From NCBI GenBank assembly GCA_948470475.1, contig OX419346.1, forward strand, positions 16,132,180-16,196,179: a DNA stretch of 64,000 bases, read 5' to 3'. Shown here piece by piece: positions 9,791 to 22,788 of the stretch; within the stretch, counting starts at the first letter, position 1, and each line of letters opens with the position of its first letter. The stretch is from Galaxea fascicularis (Eukaryota; Cnidaria; Anthozoa; Scleractinia; Euphylliidae). The notes beneath the pieces were generated by a model. That model was not told the DNA's origin and made no database searches. It saw only the letters and a program-made list of their open reading frames with translations. Made by a program: the position numbers and the translations under genes.

Positions 9791-12700
9791 TGGATGGATG
9801 AGTCTCAGTTTTCTGTCAAAAGCACAGGGCAGGGGGGGTTCCTGCTTTGAGACTTTGACTGCAGTTAGAGTTTCTAGCTCCATTAAGTGGCTCTTTACAG
9901 TGTAGGATGCCTTGGCAGTTTTGCCTGGCCTAGTGTAGGCCTGAATGATAGTTTGCTTTTGATTACCAATTAGAGTGAACCCACATTGTGCAGTGGGTGG
10001 GTGGGTGGCAGTTGTTTGGGCAAAGCACAGGGGTGGGGGGAGGCTTGACTTTGTGCTTTGTGGCAGCAGCGGAATTGGCTTGTTTTCAGAATTTCTGCAG
10101 GCACGTTTTGACAAATGCAGTTAGATATCTGCGCGTTTCTCTCCAGAATGGCATTCTGGGAACCAGGATGAGTAGATCAAGTGTCATGAGCTGGTTTTTG
10201 ACTGCATTTCAGGCGTTGGGCCCTTGATATCTGAGCGATTTTGCAAAAAGGTAGCTCTAAAGTTTTGGCTTGAACACGGGCCCGGCCCGTGTTCAAGCCA
10301 TTGTGGCCGGCCAAAATTGAGGGGGCTTGCCGTCAAGGCCTGCTTTGCCAAACAGCCTAGGGATAGTTCTAACAGTGGGTGGGTGAGTCTCAGTTTTCTG
10401 TCAAAAGCACAGGGCAGGGGGGGTTCCTGCTTTGAGACTTTGACTGCAGTTAGAGTTTCTAGCTCCATTAAGTGGCTCTTTACAGTGTAGGATGCCTTGG
10501 CAGTTTTGCCTGGCCTAGTGTAGGCCTGAATGATAGTTTGCTTTTGATTACCAATTAGAGTGAACCCACATTGTGCAGTGGGTGGGTGGGTGGCAGTTGT
10601 TTGGGCAAAGCACAGGGGTGGGGGGAGGCTTGACTTTGTGCTTTGTGGCAGCAGCGGAATTGGCTTGTTTTCAGAATTTCTGCAGGCACGTTTTGACAAA
10701 TGCAGTTAGATATCTGCGCGTTTCTCTCCAGAATGGCATTCTGGGAACCAGGATGAGTAGATCAAGTGTCATGAGCTGGTTTTTGACTGCATTTCAGGCG
10801 TTGGGCCCTTGATATCTGAGCGATTTTGCAAAAAGGTAGCTCTAAAGTTTTGGCTTGAACACGGGCCCGGCCCGTGTTCAAGCCATTGTGGCCGGCCAAA
10901 ATTGAGGGGGCTTGCCGTCAAGGCCTGCTTTGCCAAACAGCCTAGGGATAGTTCTAACAGTGGGTGGGTGAGTCTCAGTTTTCTGTCAAAAGCACAGGGC
11001 AGGGGGGGTTCCTGCTTTGAGACTTTGACTGCAGTTAGAGTTTCTAGCTCCATTAAGTGGCTCTTTACAGTGTAGGATGCCTTGGCAGTTTTGCCTGGCC
11101 TAGTGTAGGCCTGAATGATAGTTTGCTTTTGATTACCAATTAGAGTGAACCCACATTGTGCAGTGGGTGGGTGGGTGGCAGTTGTTTGGGCAAAGCACAG
11201 GGGTGGGGGGAGGCTTGACTTTGTGCTTTGTGGCAGCAGCGGAATTGGCTTGTTTTCAGAATTTCTGCAGGCACGTTTTGACAAATGCAGTTAGATATCT
11301 GCGCGTTTCTCTCCAGAATGGCATTCTGGGAACCAGGATGAGTAGATCAAGTGTCATGAGCTGGTTTTTGACTGCATTTCAGGCGTTGGGCCCTTGATAT
11401 CTGAGCGATTTTGCAAAAAGGTAGCTCTAAAGTTTTGGCTTGAACACGGGCCCGGCCCGTGTTCAAGCCATTGTGGCCGGCCAAAATTGAGGGGGCTTGC
11501 CGTCAAGGCCTGCTTTGCCAAACAGCCTAGGGATAGTTCTAACAGTGGGTGGGTGAGTCTCAGTTTTCTGTCAAAAGCACAGGGCAGGGGGGGTTCCTGC
11601 TTTGAGACTTTGACTGCAGTTAGAGTTTCTAGCTCCATTAAGTGGCTCTTTACAGTGTAGGATGCCTTGGCAGTTTTGCCTGGCCTAGTGTAGGCCTGAA
11701 TGATAGTTTGCTTTTGATTACCAATTAGAGTGAACCCACATTGTGCAGTGGGTGGGTGGGTGGCAGTTGTTTGGGCAAAGCACAGGGGTGGGGGGAGGCT
11801 TGACTTTGTGCTTTGTGGCAGCAGCGGAATTGGCTTGTTTTCAGAATTTCTGCAGGCACGTTTTGACAAATGCAGTTAGATATCTGCGCGTTTCTCTCCA
11901 GAATGGCATTCTGGGAACCAGGATGAGTAGATCAAGTGTCATGAGCTGGTTTTTGACTGCATTTCAGGCGTTGGGCCCTTGATATCTGAGCGATTTTGCA
12001 AAAAGGTAGCTCTAAAGTTTTGGCTTGAACACGGGCCCGGCCCGTGTTCAAGCCATTGTGGCCGGCCAAAATTGAGGGGGCTTGCCGTCAAGGCCTGCTT
12101 TGCCAAACAGCCTAGGGATAGTTCTAACAGTGGGTGGGTGAGTCTCAGTTTTCTGTCAAAAGCACAGGGCAGGGGGGGTTCCTGCTTTGAGACTTTGACT
12201 GCAGTTAGAGTTTCTAGCTCCATTAAGTGGCTCTTTACAGTGTAGGATGCCTTGGCAGTTTTGCCTGGCCTAGTGTAGGCCTGAATGATAGTTTGCTTTT
12301 GATTACCAATTAGAGTGAACCCACATTGTGCAGTGGGTGGGTGGGTGGCAGTTGTTTGGGCAAAGCACAGGGGTGGGGGGAGGCTTGACTTTGTGCTTTG
12401 TGGCAGCAGCGGAATTGGCTTGTTTTCAGAATTTCTGCAGGCACGTTTTGACAAATGCAGTTAGATATCTGCGCGTTTCTCTCCAGAATGGCATTCTGGG
12501 AACCAGGATGAGTAGATCAAGTGTCATGAGCTGGTTTTTGACTGCATTTCAGGCGTTGGGCCCTTGATATCTGAGCGATTTTGCAAAAAGGTAGCTCTAA
12601 AGTTTTGGCTTGAACACGGGCCCGGCCCGTGTTCAAGCCATTGTGGCCGGCCAAAATTGAGGGGGCTTGCCGTCAAGGCCTGCTTTGCCAAACAGCCTAG

Positions 12701-15700
12701 GGATAGTTCTAACAGTGGGTGGGTGAGTCTCAGTTTTCTGTCAAAAGCACAGGGCAGGGGGGGTTCCTGCTTTGAGACTTTGACTGCAGTTAGAGTTTCT
12801 AGCTCCATTAAGTGGCTCTTTACAGTGTAGGATGCCTTGGCAGTTTTGCCTGGCCTAGTGTAGGCCTGAATGATAGTTTGCTTTTGATTACCAATTAGAG
12901 TGAACCCACATTGTGCAGTGGGTGGGTGGGTGGCAGTTGTTTGGGCAAAGCACAGGGGTGGGGGGAGGCTTGACTTTGTGCTTTGTGGCAGCAGCGGAAT
13001 TGGCTTGTTTTCAGAATTTCTGCAGGCACGTTTTGACAAATGCAGTTAGATATCTGCGCGTTTCTCTCCAGAATGGCATTCTGGGAACCAGGATGAGTAG
13101 ATCAAGTGTCATGAGCTGGTTTTTGACTGCATTTCAGGCGTTGGGCCCTTGATATCTGAGCGATTTTGCAAAAAGGTAGCTCTAAAGTTTTGGCTTGAAC
13201 ACGGGCCCGGCCCGTGTTCAAGCCATTGTGGCCGGCCAAAATTGAGGGGGCTTGCCGTCAAGGCCTGCTTTGCCAAACAGCCTAGGGATAGTTCTAACAG
13301 TGGGTGGGTGAGTCTCAGTTTTCTGTCAAAAGCACAGGGCAGGGGGGGTTCCTGCTTTGAGACTTTGACTGCAGTTAGAGTTTCTAGCTCCATTAAGTGG
13401 CTCTTTACAGTGTAGGATGCCTTGGCAGTTTTGCCTGGCCTAGTGTAGGCCTGAATGATAGTTTGCTTTTGATTACCAATTAGAGTGAACCCACATTGTG
13501 CAGTGGGTGGGTGGGTGGCAGTTGTTTGGGCAAAGCACAGGGGTGGGGGGAGGCTTGACTTTGTGCTTTGTGGCAGCAGCGGAATTGGCTTGTTTTCAGA
13601 ATTTCTGCAGGCACGTTTTGACAAATGCAGTTAGATATCTGCGCGTTTCTCTCCAGAATGGCATTCTGGGAACCAGGATGAGTAGATCAAGTGTCATGAG
13701 CTGGTTTTTGACTGCATTTCAGGCGTTGGGCCCTTGATATCTGAGCGATTTTGCAAAAAGGTAGCTCTAAAGTTTTGGCTTGAACACGGGCCCGGCCCGT
13801 GTTCAAGCCATTGTGGCCGGCCAAAATTGAGGGGGCTTGCCGTCAAGGCCTGCTTTGCCAAACAGCCTAGGGATAGTTCTAACAGTGGGTGGGTGAGTCT
13901 CAGTTTTCTGTCAAAAGCACAGGGCAGGGGGGGTTCCTGCTTTGAGACTTTGACTGCAGTTAGAGTTTCTAGCTCCATTAAGTGGCTCTTTACAGTGTAG
14001 GATGCCTTGGCAGTTTTGCCTGGCCTAGTGTAGGCCTGAATGATAGTTTGCTTTTGATTACCAATTAGAGTGAACCCACATTGTGCAGTGGGTGGGTGGG
14101 TGGCAGTTGTTTGGGCAAAGCACAGGGGTGGGGGGAGGCTTGACTTTGTGCTTTGTGGCAGCAGCGGAATTGGCTTGTTTTCAGAATTTCTGCAGGCACG
14201 TTTTGACAAATGCAGTTAGATATCTGCGCGTTTCTCTCCAGAATGGCATTCTGGGAACCAGGATGAGTAGATCAAGTGTCATGAGCTGGTTTTTGACTGC
14301 ATTTCAGGCGTTGGGCCCTTGATATCTGAGCGATTTTGCAAAAAGGTAGCTCTAAAGTTTTGGCTTGAACACGGGCCCGGCCCGTGTTCAAGCCATTGTG
14401 GCCGGCCAAAATTGAGGGGGCTTGCCGTCAAGGCCTGCTTTGCCAAACAGCCTAGGGATAGTTCTAACAGTGGGTGGGTGAGTCTCAGTTTTCTGTCAAA
14501 AGCACAGGGCAGGGGGGGTTCCTGCTTTGAGACTTTGACTGCAGTTAGAGTTTCTAGCTCCATTAAGTGGCTCTTTACAGTGTAGGATGCCTTGGCAGTT
14601 TTGCCTGGCCTAGTGTAGGCCTGAATGATAGTTTGCTTTTGATTACCAATTAGAGTGAACCCACATTGTGCAGTGGGTGGGTGGGTGGCAGTTGTTTGGG
14701 CAAAGCACAGGGGTGGGGGGAGGCTTGACTTTGTGCTTTGTGGCAGCAGCGGAATTGGCTTGTTTTCAGAATTTCTGCAGGCACGTTTTGACAAATGCAG
14801 TTAGATATCTGCGCGTTTCTCTCCAGAATGGCATTCTGGGAACCAGGATGAGTAGATCAAGTGTCATGAGCTGGTTTTTGACTGCATTTCAGGCGTTGGG
14901 CCCTTGATATCTGAGCGATTTTGCAAAAAGGTAGCTCTAAAGTTTTGGCTTGAACACGGGCCCGGCCCGTGTTCAAGCCATTGTGGCCGGCCAAAATTGA
15001 GGGGGCTTGCCGTCAAGGCCTGCTTTGCCAAACAGCCTAGGGATAGTTCTAACAGTGGGTGGGTGAGTCTCAGTTTTCTGTCAAAAGCACAGGGCAGGGG
15101 GGGTTCCTGCTTTGAGACTTTGACTGCAGTTAGAGTTTCTAGCTCCATTAAGTGGCTCTTTACAGTGTAGGATGCCTTGGCAGTTTTGCCTGGCCTAGTG
15201 TAGGCCTGAATGATAGTTTGCTTTTGATTACCAATTAGAGTGAACCCACATTGTGCAGTGGGTGGGTGGGTGGCAGTTGTTTGGGCAAAGCACAGGGGTG
15301 GGGGGAGGCTTGACTTTGTGCTTTGTGGCAGCAGCGGAATTGGCTTGTTTTCAGAATTTCTGCAGGCACGTTTTGACAAATGCAGTTAGATATCTGCGCG
15401 TTTCTCTCCAGAATGGCATTCTGGGAACCAGGATGAGTAGATCAAGTGTCATGAGCTGGTTTTTGACTGCATTTCAGGCGTTGGGCCCTTGATATCTGAG
15501 CGATTTTGCAAAAAGGTAGCTCTAAAGTTTTGGCTTGAACACGGGCCCGGCCCGTGTTCAAGCCATTGTGGCCGGCCAAAATTGAGGGGGCTTGCCGTCA
15601 AGGCCTGCTTTGCCAAACAGCCTAGGGATAGTTCTAACAGTGGGTGGGTGAGTCTCAGTTTTCTGTCAAAAGCACAGGGCAGGGGGGGTTCCTGCTTTGA

Positions 15701-16307
15701 GACTTTGACTGCAGTTAGAGTTTCTAGCTCCATTAAGTGGCTCTTTACAGTGTAGGATGCCTTGGCAGTTTTGCCTGGCCTAGTGTAGGCCTGAATGATA
15801 GTTTGCTTTTGATTACCAATTAGAGTGAACCCACATTGTGCAGTGGGTGGGTGGGTGGCAGTTGTTTGGGCAAAGCACAGGGGTGGGGGGAGGCTTGACT
15901 TTGTGCTTTGTGGCAGCAGCGGAATTGGCTTGTTTTCAGAATTTCTGCAGGCACGTTTTGACAAATGCAGTTAGATATCTGCGCGTTTCTCTCCAGAATG
16001 GCATTCTGGGAACCAGGATGAGTAGATCAAGTGTCATGAGCTGGTTTTTGACTGCATTTCAGGCGTTGGGCCCTTGATATCTGAGCGATTTTGCAAAAAG
16101 GTAGCTCTAAAGTTTTGGCTTGAACACGGGCCCGGCCCGTGTTCAAGCCATTGTGGCCGGCCAAAATTGAGGGGGCTTGCCGTCAAGGCCTGCTTTGCCA
16201 AACAGCCTAGGGATAGTTCTAACAGTGGGTGGGTGAGTCTCAGTTTTCTGTCAAAAGCACAGGGCAGGGGGGGTTCCTGCTTTGAGACTTTGACTGCAGT
16301 TAGAGTT
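9791..16307. repeat. 585-bp tandem satellite, about 11 units
   Basis: Blocks recur every 585 bp with essentially no difference between units (for example the unit end TTGATATCTGAGCGATTTTG at about 10226, 10811, 11396). The first unit joins through a degenerate GTAGTGGATGGATGAG junction and the last decays at 16308 (TTCGAAGCCTC instead of TTCTAGCTCC). Each complete unit holds a 35-bp palindrome built on TGGCTTGAACACGGGCC and G-rich runs (GTGGGTGGGTGGG; GGGGTGGGGGGAGG). Open frames on both strands repeat with the unit and lack codon-level divergence, so I do not call them genes. Near-identity implies very recent expansion or homogenisation. Confidence 0.97.
10275..10309. repeat. Perfect 17-bp-arm palindrome inside each satellite unit
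   Basis: TGGCTTGAACACGGGCC, one central C, then the exact complement. It occurs once per complete 585-bp unit (next at +585 and so on), and once in the right-copy satellite near 28684. It would form a stable GC-rich hairpin or cruciform. Confidence 0.9.
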
Positions 16308-16484
16308 CGAAGCCTCATTAAGTGAGTTTTCACGTTGATTTTTTTTAGCTTTTGATGGCTTGTTTGCATAAGAGCTGTTGATATTAAAGTGAAAACTTTT
16401 TAAATTCTTTAATGTTTTAGTAAGGTGTTATTGTTACTGTTGTTGCAGACTGGAGTTCTTCGTTTTGACGTTGAATGACTAGGT

Positions 16485-19240
16485 TTATGAGGAGATTTCA
16501 GGAAGAGTCTGGCTGTTGGAATAACATGCCCAGTCTTGGTCATTATAATCCCACAGTAGCTCCGTGGTCTCCGCTACGTCGTGTAGAGCAACAAAGAAAG
16601 GACGTGGGCATTCACTGTTTTTGTCAACGACGAAAGGCTTGACGTTCGCATTGTTTCTTGAATGGTTTAGTGTGGCACCCCACGTTAACTGACCAGTTGG
16701 GTCGCCTTTGTATGGATCTATCCTAGAAGGAGACAGAAAGTAACTTTAGCAAAGCAATGTATAAAATATAGCGTAGACAAGCACTGATAACGTTGACTCT
16801 TTTACAGTTAGGGGACTTGAATTTTTAGTTCGGAACAGTGAATGGGATAGGCCATGAAATACATACTTCTTAATAACGGAGTTGGAAAGCCGTAAAAAAA
16901 AAACGATCCGCAATTTATAGTAAGGAGCTCTAGCTGGGTTTGTAGGAGAGTTTCACTATTTTTAGTTAATTTGGTGTGCGGGAAAAGAAAGTAGTTGAAG
17001 TCAAGCCACCACTTTTAAATCTAACGGACTGCACAGTAGAGTACAACCCTCAAAATTGGCCAATCACAGCGCCCAATTTTTTATGTATTTCTTTTTTTTT
17101 TCATGAATCTGCTCTTGTAATCATGTCAGGACCATAGATCGTCAAATACAAAGATCTTTTCCTCAAAACTCCTGATCTATCGATTTCGCGCTGTCGTTTT
17201 CCAGAGGCGTCACCTGATAAATGTAACGAGATGTAGATGAAAGATGCATACTTAAGGAGTTATAAATTACACGTATTCTACTCTGTGAGATAACTACGTA
17301 CGATAGAAGAACAGCGACATTTCCTAACCCATCATAAGGTGCTATTCTGCGAACAATAATATGGTTTCTTGTTTACTTTAAACACTCACGCAACATGGTG
17401 TCCCGCACTTTCGATCACCATTAGCGCGCAGGGCCTTCCCTCGGCCTCGTATATTTTTTCTCTTCTGTCGGCTTCTTGGAGGGAGATCACTTCTCCCTCA
17501 TATTCGCATATGATCTCTCCCTTTTCAATATCTCGTGAGGCGAAGGCGCACATTCCCGCTCCGCGAGGATCACTTGGGACATTATGCAACTACAGACAAA
17601 AGAAATAACATTGAAATGTTATACCACCGAATTTATAATTATTATATCAATGGAAATCAGTTTAACTATTCAGAATTAAGAAGACATTAATTGATACATA
17701 CCTCAATCGGTGGTTCTGGTTTGGGATTGAGGGACTTGTAAGCTGCAATGCGTTCGCGCATGACCTGTCCCCCAAATTCTATAGGTGGCTGTCTTCGCGG
17801 CCGTTGGAGCCGTATTCCGGAATAACCGCGGATTTTTGCTGCTTGCACGGCGGGCTTGACGTCCCCCAACCTACTTCTTGCCTGCTGTTCCAGTGCTTTT
17901 TTGAATTGCTGAGAATAAAGAAACAGTATGAATCGACTGAGTGTAGTACAAATCCACTTTGTAACGCGAGCTGCACTTTTTAATGGAAGTAAACGACGCA
18001 ATAAATCTGACTATTTTTCTATGGGTTAACCTTAGACAAACATTCACTATCAATCCACGACCCTGAGGCAAGTTTTAACGCTCAAGGGCTTTACAAAATA
18101 TGCTAAGCTGGCCTTGCCAGCTCAATATATAGAAGCGCTTTATACACTTTATTCCGAGCGCAATAAACGTGTCTTACATCCTCAGGGGTACCTAATGCAT
18201 GAGTGTTTCTATAAAGTGTGATATATCCAAATGTTGGAATGGAACAGCCTTTTTCGCCGTCTAAAAAAATTGTTCAATTTAAACTTTGCTCCAAGATCAA
18301 AGTTTAGGGAGGAACATGTTAATTTTTCATCTCAATGTGAACTGAAAATGTTTGTTTTACAGCATAAGCTTTGGCAAAGACAAGCTGATCCCAATTGGCT
18401 GCACCTGAATCTAGGTTTTACAAAAGTGTTTGGGGTCATTTTAGGCTATTGTGCTGTCAATATGAAGGTGTTAATTAACAATTATTGGACGAGGTCGAGC
18501 AAAATATCGTGATTTGTCAGTGGTGAGCAGATCACCAAAGGCTCGATCACCAAAGTTGTTTTGACATTTTTTTTTGGAAGCGGTAATTTATTCTAGCGTG
18601 GTTACAATTGCGCATGAGCAGAATATTTGCAGCACAAACACATTTAAACAGTATTGTGCATGAGCAAACCATTATTTGTAGGCAGTTATTTGCAGGTCAC
18701 GTGGTGGGCTCCTAGCCAATGAAAAGTGAGAAGAAATCCATCGAATGATAATACTCATTAGTTCCTGTCTGTTATTAAATATTTGAATGGACTGTGTTAC
18801 GCTTTTTTTAAATCCTAAATAAAGCCACGGCTAATTACCTTTCGGTGACGTAAATGTTTGACTTTTAGTGACTCGTAAACGTTATGAGCTAAATGAGTAC
18901 AGTGAGTCTCAAGAGAGCCTCCAATAACTTCAAAGGGACATGGACTTGCCTTATCAAAAGCTTTTCTCTTGATGAGGTATTTTGTCTGACCGTACACACT
19001 GTCGCCTTCAGTCCATATGGCCACGGCAGCACAATACGCCTCGAAGGCTTCATTCGTTGATACAAAGCTGTCCCTTTCTCCTTTGTCGACACCAAGGCTT
19101 ACAAACCTTGTTAAAAAAGGGCATTTTGCGCCTCGTCTCTGTTTTAACATCACTTGCCTAACGTTAGCAAAGTTCGACATCTTATCACGCGGCTGAATGT
19201 CCCAACGAAACTCAAAATGTCGACTGCTCCTAAAGAGCAT
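16485..19240 (-). CDS. KMT5A-like SET-domain methyltransferase gene
   Basis: Four exons join in phase: 18839-19240, 17702-17908, 17390-17589 and 16485-16722 (stop TAA). The total is 348 residues. Every junction has GT-AG consensus: donor GTAATT, acceptor TTCTCAG, donor GTATGT, acceptor CTGTAG, donor GTGAGT, acceptor TTCTAG. The last two exons form a SET domain: a GAGMCAFASRDIEKGE segment, EYEGEVI, the cofactor/catalytic GATLNHSRNN motif and the C-terminal ELLWDYND. This layout is closest to KMT5A (PR-Set7/SETD8), which monomethylates H4K20. Substrate is not provable here, and cnidarians may have several such paralogues. No pre-SET cysteine cluster is visible. Exon 1 lies in the right duplicated block, the other exons between the two blocks. 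Intron 1 (17909-18838) contains the start of the duplicated segment. Confidence 0.75.
16723..17389. other. Intron 3 of the SET gene
   Basis: Bounded on the minus strand by donor GTGAGT at 17389 and acceptor TTCTAG at 16723. AT-rich, with no exon or element recognised. Confidence 0.55.
18839..19240 (-). CDS. SET-domain gene, exon 1 (right copy)
   Basis: Identical to 421-822. The donor AAG/GTAATT is in phase with the acceptor at 17908, giving HLRHRK joined to QFKKALEQ. This exon is therefore the first coding exon of the SET gene at 16485-19240. It is listed separately because it belongs to the duplicated block. Confidence 0.6.
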
Positions 19241-20920
19241 GGGAATTTGGCGCTAATTAATGTAACCCAAAATTCTCCCACGGTAAAAAAAGGAACATAT
19301 CACTAAAACAGGCTATTTTTAATCACAGTTTTAAACGTTTTTGGGAGAATTTAGTGGTGTTTTTTTGAGTAAAGACAAAGCCGTTATTTAAAAACAACAG
19401 CAATAGTCGTGTAATGAGAGACCCTTCAACAGAAGCTGACCACATTTTACTTCTTTTTAATTACTGCAAAACAAAAATCCAAAAACGGATCATACACTAC
19501 TGGTGGAATCTTCAGATCAAATCTAACTCCCGATTTTGGCATGAGATTCACCTTTTCAGGAACCTCCGTTTTTTGAGAGTGAAGAATCCATATCATTCAA
19601 GATCACAAATTTTTATTTAGATTCTACCAAAAAAACGCACCCCCTTAGAAAACTTATACAAATGAGCAAGTGCGTCCCAACTGCCAAAGTAACCTCTCTA
19701 CAACGGCCGGTTAATCATAGACAGTGTAAAAGTAGTTCCTATTCTTGTATTGTAAAAGGTCATGTTGACTAGAGGAACGAAGTCAGAAATAAGCTACTCG
19801 ACATTATTGTTGCGGAAGACGAAGTCGTGATGCAAAATGATGTACTTAGTTTTACCTTGTTTTGTTTTGTAAAATTTTTCTTCTGAACACTAATTTTTGG
19901 TTTATTTTATCGATATGTATTTTGATTGTGTTACGTATTACTATGCTACAATAAGCACCATGCATCTTAAAATAAAAATACCTTTCCCGCCAAAAAACAG
20001 GTGTCATATTACACCCCTACCTCCTCACAATGACCACTTTCCTCTGTGCCCATCTGGGCCCGCGCAGCGTGGTTTGGAGTCGAGGGATTAAAAGGCGAAT
20101 ACGCAAGCGTGAGCTAACTAGGATGGTCGGGAACATGCTCCCCCGGAAAACTTTGATTTCTATTCCTCTGAAATTGCAATAATTGCAAGTTTTAGAGCTA
20201 AAAGAGCGATGCTTTCACAGCATAGAAACTGACAAACATTTACTTGTATTACTCGATGTTTACACTCACTACCACAGATTGAAATCCCGTGCGCTGTAGA
20301 TAGTACTCGCCGGTATTAACTTCTAATGAAGTGAGAAATCCAACGATTTAACCTCAACGCATTCATCTCAGGGAAGTAAACTTTTTTTCCTTCACGAAGC
20401 TGTGAAATTTCGTCTTTCTTCTTCTTCTTTTTTATTTTTGTTATCATTTTCATTTTTTACTTCGCAAAAGTGGGGAGCTCCCTTGCGCGGTCCCTGCCGA
20501 AGATGGCGGTTATGGAGAGGTTCCACTATATTTCTTTTTATAAAGAATGTAAAGTCCGTGATCCGGTCTTTTGAAGAGATTTTGTTTCCTGGATGCATGC
20601 TTACTCACGAATCTAATGAAACTTTAGAGAAAAGTAAAAGCACCAATTATCTATAGTGCTTCATTACGATCCTTGCATCCAGCATTAACACTCTAGGAAC
20701 GGCCTCTGTCGTGACACTTATGTGTTAGAAGCTTCTTTTTGGCGAAACGTACGTTGTGTCATTTCCCTTGTGTGACGCCAATTACGATGATTCCAGAAGG
20801 TGATTATTAAGCACGTTGATCTGACGTCTCGAACACCTTAACACGTGTAACGTTTTCCAGGACGGCAGTATAGACCATTCCAGCGTTTTCCCACTAAAAT
20901 ACCAAAGCTTTGTAACATGG

Positions 20921-21967
20921 ATGCATACTCCAGTATATGTAACTTTTCTCGTACACTTTACTCACTTTGACAAAGAAATGCAACAAACAGTGGCGTCTGG
21001 TGAAAAGAGTTCGCACACACAGAGAGATATGTTCCCAAAGACTCTTACCTTGCAGTTGGATTTTGACAAAACGCTCAAGACTCCTAAAGTCACTTCGCAG
21101 GACTCCTACTTTTGTGCGAAGCTGAAAACACACCATCTGGGGATGTACTGTGCAAGCGACGACCACATTTATTGTTTCCTATATGACGAGACTGTCGGTA
21201 CCACGGGACCAAATGAAGTTATATCTCTTTTGGACTATTTACTTGTTCAACTTGAGAATAAGCTCGGAAAACATGACCACCTCATTATTTGGTGTGATAA
21301 TGCTCCTGGGCAATTCAAGGAATGCTTCTTGTTCTTCTACCTCGACTTTTTAGTACGACGTGGGCAGTTCCTGAGGGCTGACTTGAAATTTCTGTTAGAA
21401 GGTCACACTTACTCTGTATGTGATAGACGCTTTGGAACTATACAAAATGTTTTCCAAAGGCAAGAGATTATCGATATTCCAAGAAAATGGGTAACTGTCT
21501 TAGAACACGAAGGACTGTCGAACGTGATAGTTAACTGGGTTACACTGGATATGATAAAAGACTATAAATCATTCCTCCGATTGCGTTACGTCAGTCGAAA
21601 TGAGGACTTGGAGAGGGAAAGATTTGAAGTTAAAAACATCGCCTGGCTTAATTTCGGTTACGGTGAAACAGTGGACGAGAACGGAGATCATCAATTGGTA
21701 CATCATCCAGACAATGTCTTTGTAAGATTTGAAATGGATTCTAGACAGTTTCCGAGGAAAATTTCCTTCCTAAAGAAAAAACAATGCATGGAACTAAGGC
21801 CAGAACTTCTCACTACTGTGAGACGAGAAAGAAGGCCAATCCGTGAGGATGTTAAACGATCTTGTGTTAAACTAGCCAAGAAGTATCTATCTCAACCTGC
21901 TATTCGATTTTATGAATCCTTACCTAGCTCGACAAGTGAAGAACATGAAGGCAGTGAACTACAGTAA
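20921..21967 (+). CDS. DUF7869-like transposase C-terminal half (right copy)
   Basis: Same 348-codon frame as 2503-3549 with an identical translation, including the WCDNAPG and EGHTYSVCDRRFG blocks. It is again opposite in strand to its N-terminal half, so the split predates the large duplication. Confidence 0.6.
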   Translation: MHTPVYVTFLVHFTHFDKEMQQTVASGEKSSHTQRDMFPKTLTLQLDFDKTLKTPKVTSQDSYFCAKLKTHHLGMYCASDDHIYCFLYDETVGTTGPNEVISLLDYLLVQLENKLGKHDHLIIWCDNAPGQFKECFLFFYLDFLVRRGQFLRADLKFLLEGHTYSVCDRRFGTIQNVFQRQEIIDIPRKWVTVLEHEGLSNVIVNWVTLDMIKDYKSFLRLRYVSRNEDLERERFEVKNIAWLNFGYGETVDENGDHQLVHHPDNVFVRFEMDSRQFPRKISFLKKKQCMELRPELLTTVRRERRPIREDVKRSCVKLAKKYLSQPAIRFYESLPSSTSEEHEGSELQ

Positions 21968-22037
21968 AGACGTATTAATATGTCTTTTTTTCGCTTGTTA
22001 TCACTGATCGAATGTAAATTTCTTTAGGCCTATGTAT

Positions 22038-22293
22038 GCAGACAATGTCTTTGTAAGATTTGAAATGGATTCTAAGCAGTTACCGAGGAAAACGTCCTTC
22101 CTAAAAAAAACAATGCATGGAACTAAGGCCAGAACTTCTCACTACTGCGAGAGGAGAAAGGAAGTAAATCCGTGAGGATATTAAATGATCTTTGGTTAAA
22201 CTAGCCAAGAAGTACCTATCTCAACTTGCTCGATTCGATTTTATGAAACCTTGCCCAGTTGCCCAGAAACTGAAGGCAATGGACTAAAGTAAA
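22038..22293 (+). pseudogene. Decayed tail copy (right copy)
   Basis: Counterpart of 3620-3875: a frameshifted tandem copy of the 3' end of the preceding frame. Confidence 0.8.
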
Positions 22294-22788
22294 GACATGC
22301 TAATAGGTTTCTCTTCGCTTCTTATCACTTTGAACAAAGATAGCTAAAGGGACTAGTTTTATTCTAAATGCTTACGGTATATGTATAAATCATGTTGAAA
22401 TCGATCGGGGTGTGAACAGAGAAATTCACCCACAAACGAAACACGCAGGGTATAACAAAACTTTGCTTTGAAACATGTCCAATGTTTAATTTTGGGCCGT
22501 GCTCACAATTTGACCGATTAGTCTTTCTATCGATACACTTGTCCAAGACGTTTTTTTTCTGATAGCCCGCGTGTGTACTACCGAGTTCCACTGTATTCAT
22601 TTGAAAAATAGCCGTCCCGCGCCTGACGATAGAAGGTTTCTACGATCGATACAATATAAATAACACACGAGGAAAATAGAAGTCATATTTCAAAACAATT
22701 GTTTTATTTTTATCACACTATCCATATTCGTTAGTTTACAACATCAATGCTAGTCAAAAACGTCAAAAGAAAAAGCCATTGAAACTCT

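Larger units (their letters stand above)
1..10713. repeat. Left copy of a large direct duplication
   Basis: Every feature here recurs in the same order and orientation 18418 bp to the right (18419-29131). All long reading frames give identical proteins in both copies. The only clear difference I found is the inverted core of a small MITE at 8170-8253. Homology ends at 10713/29131, where the right copy leaves the satellite through a short TA run. The left limit is unknown because the window starts inside the copy, so the duplicated unit may extend further left. It could be a recent segmental duplication or two haplotypes placed in tandem by the assembler. Confidence 0.95.

Noticed and set aside
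9749..16369. Repeated 171-codon minus frames and 79/88-codon plus frames every 585 bp
   Set aside because: They follow the satellite unit exactly, overlap on both strands, show no splice or family signature, and have no codon-biased divergence because units are identical.
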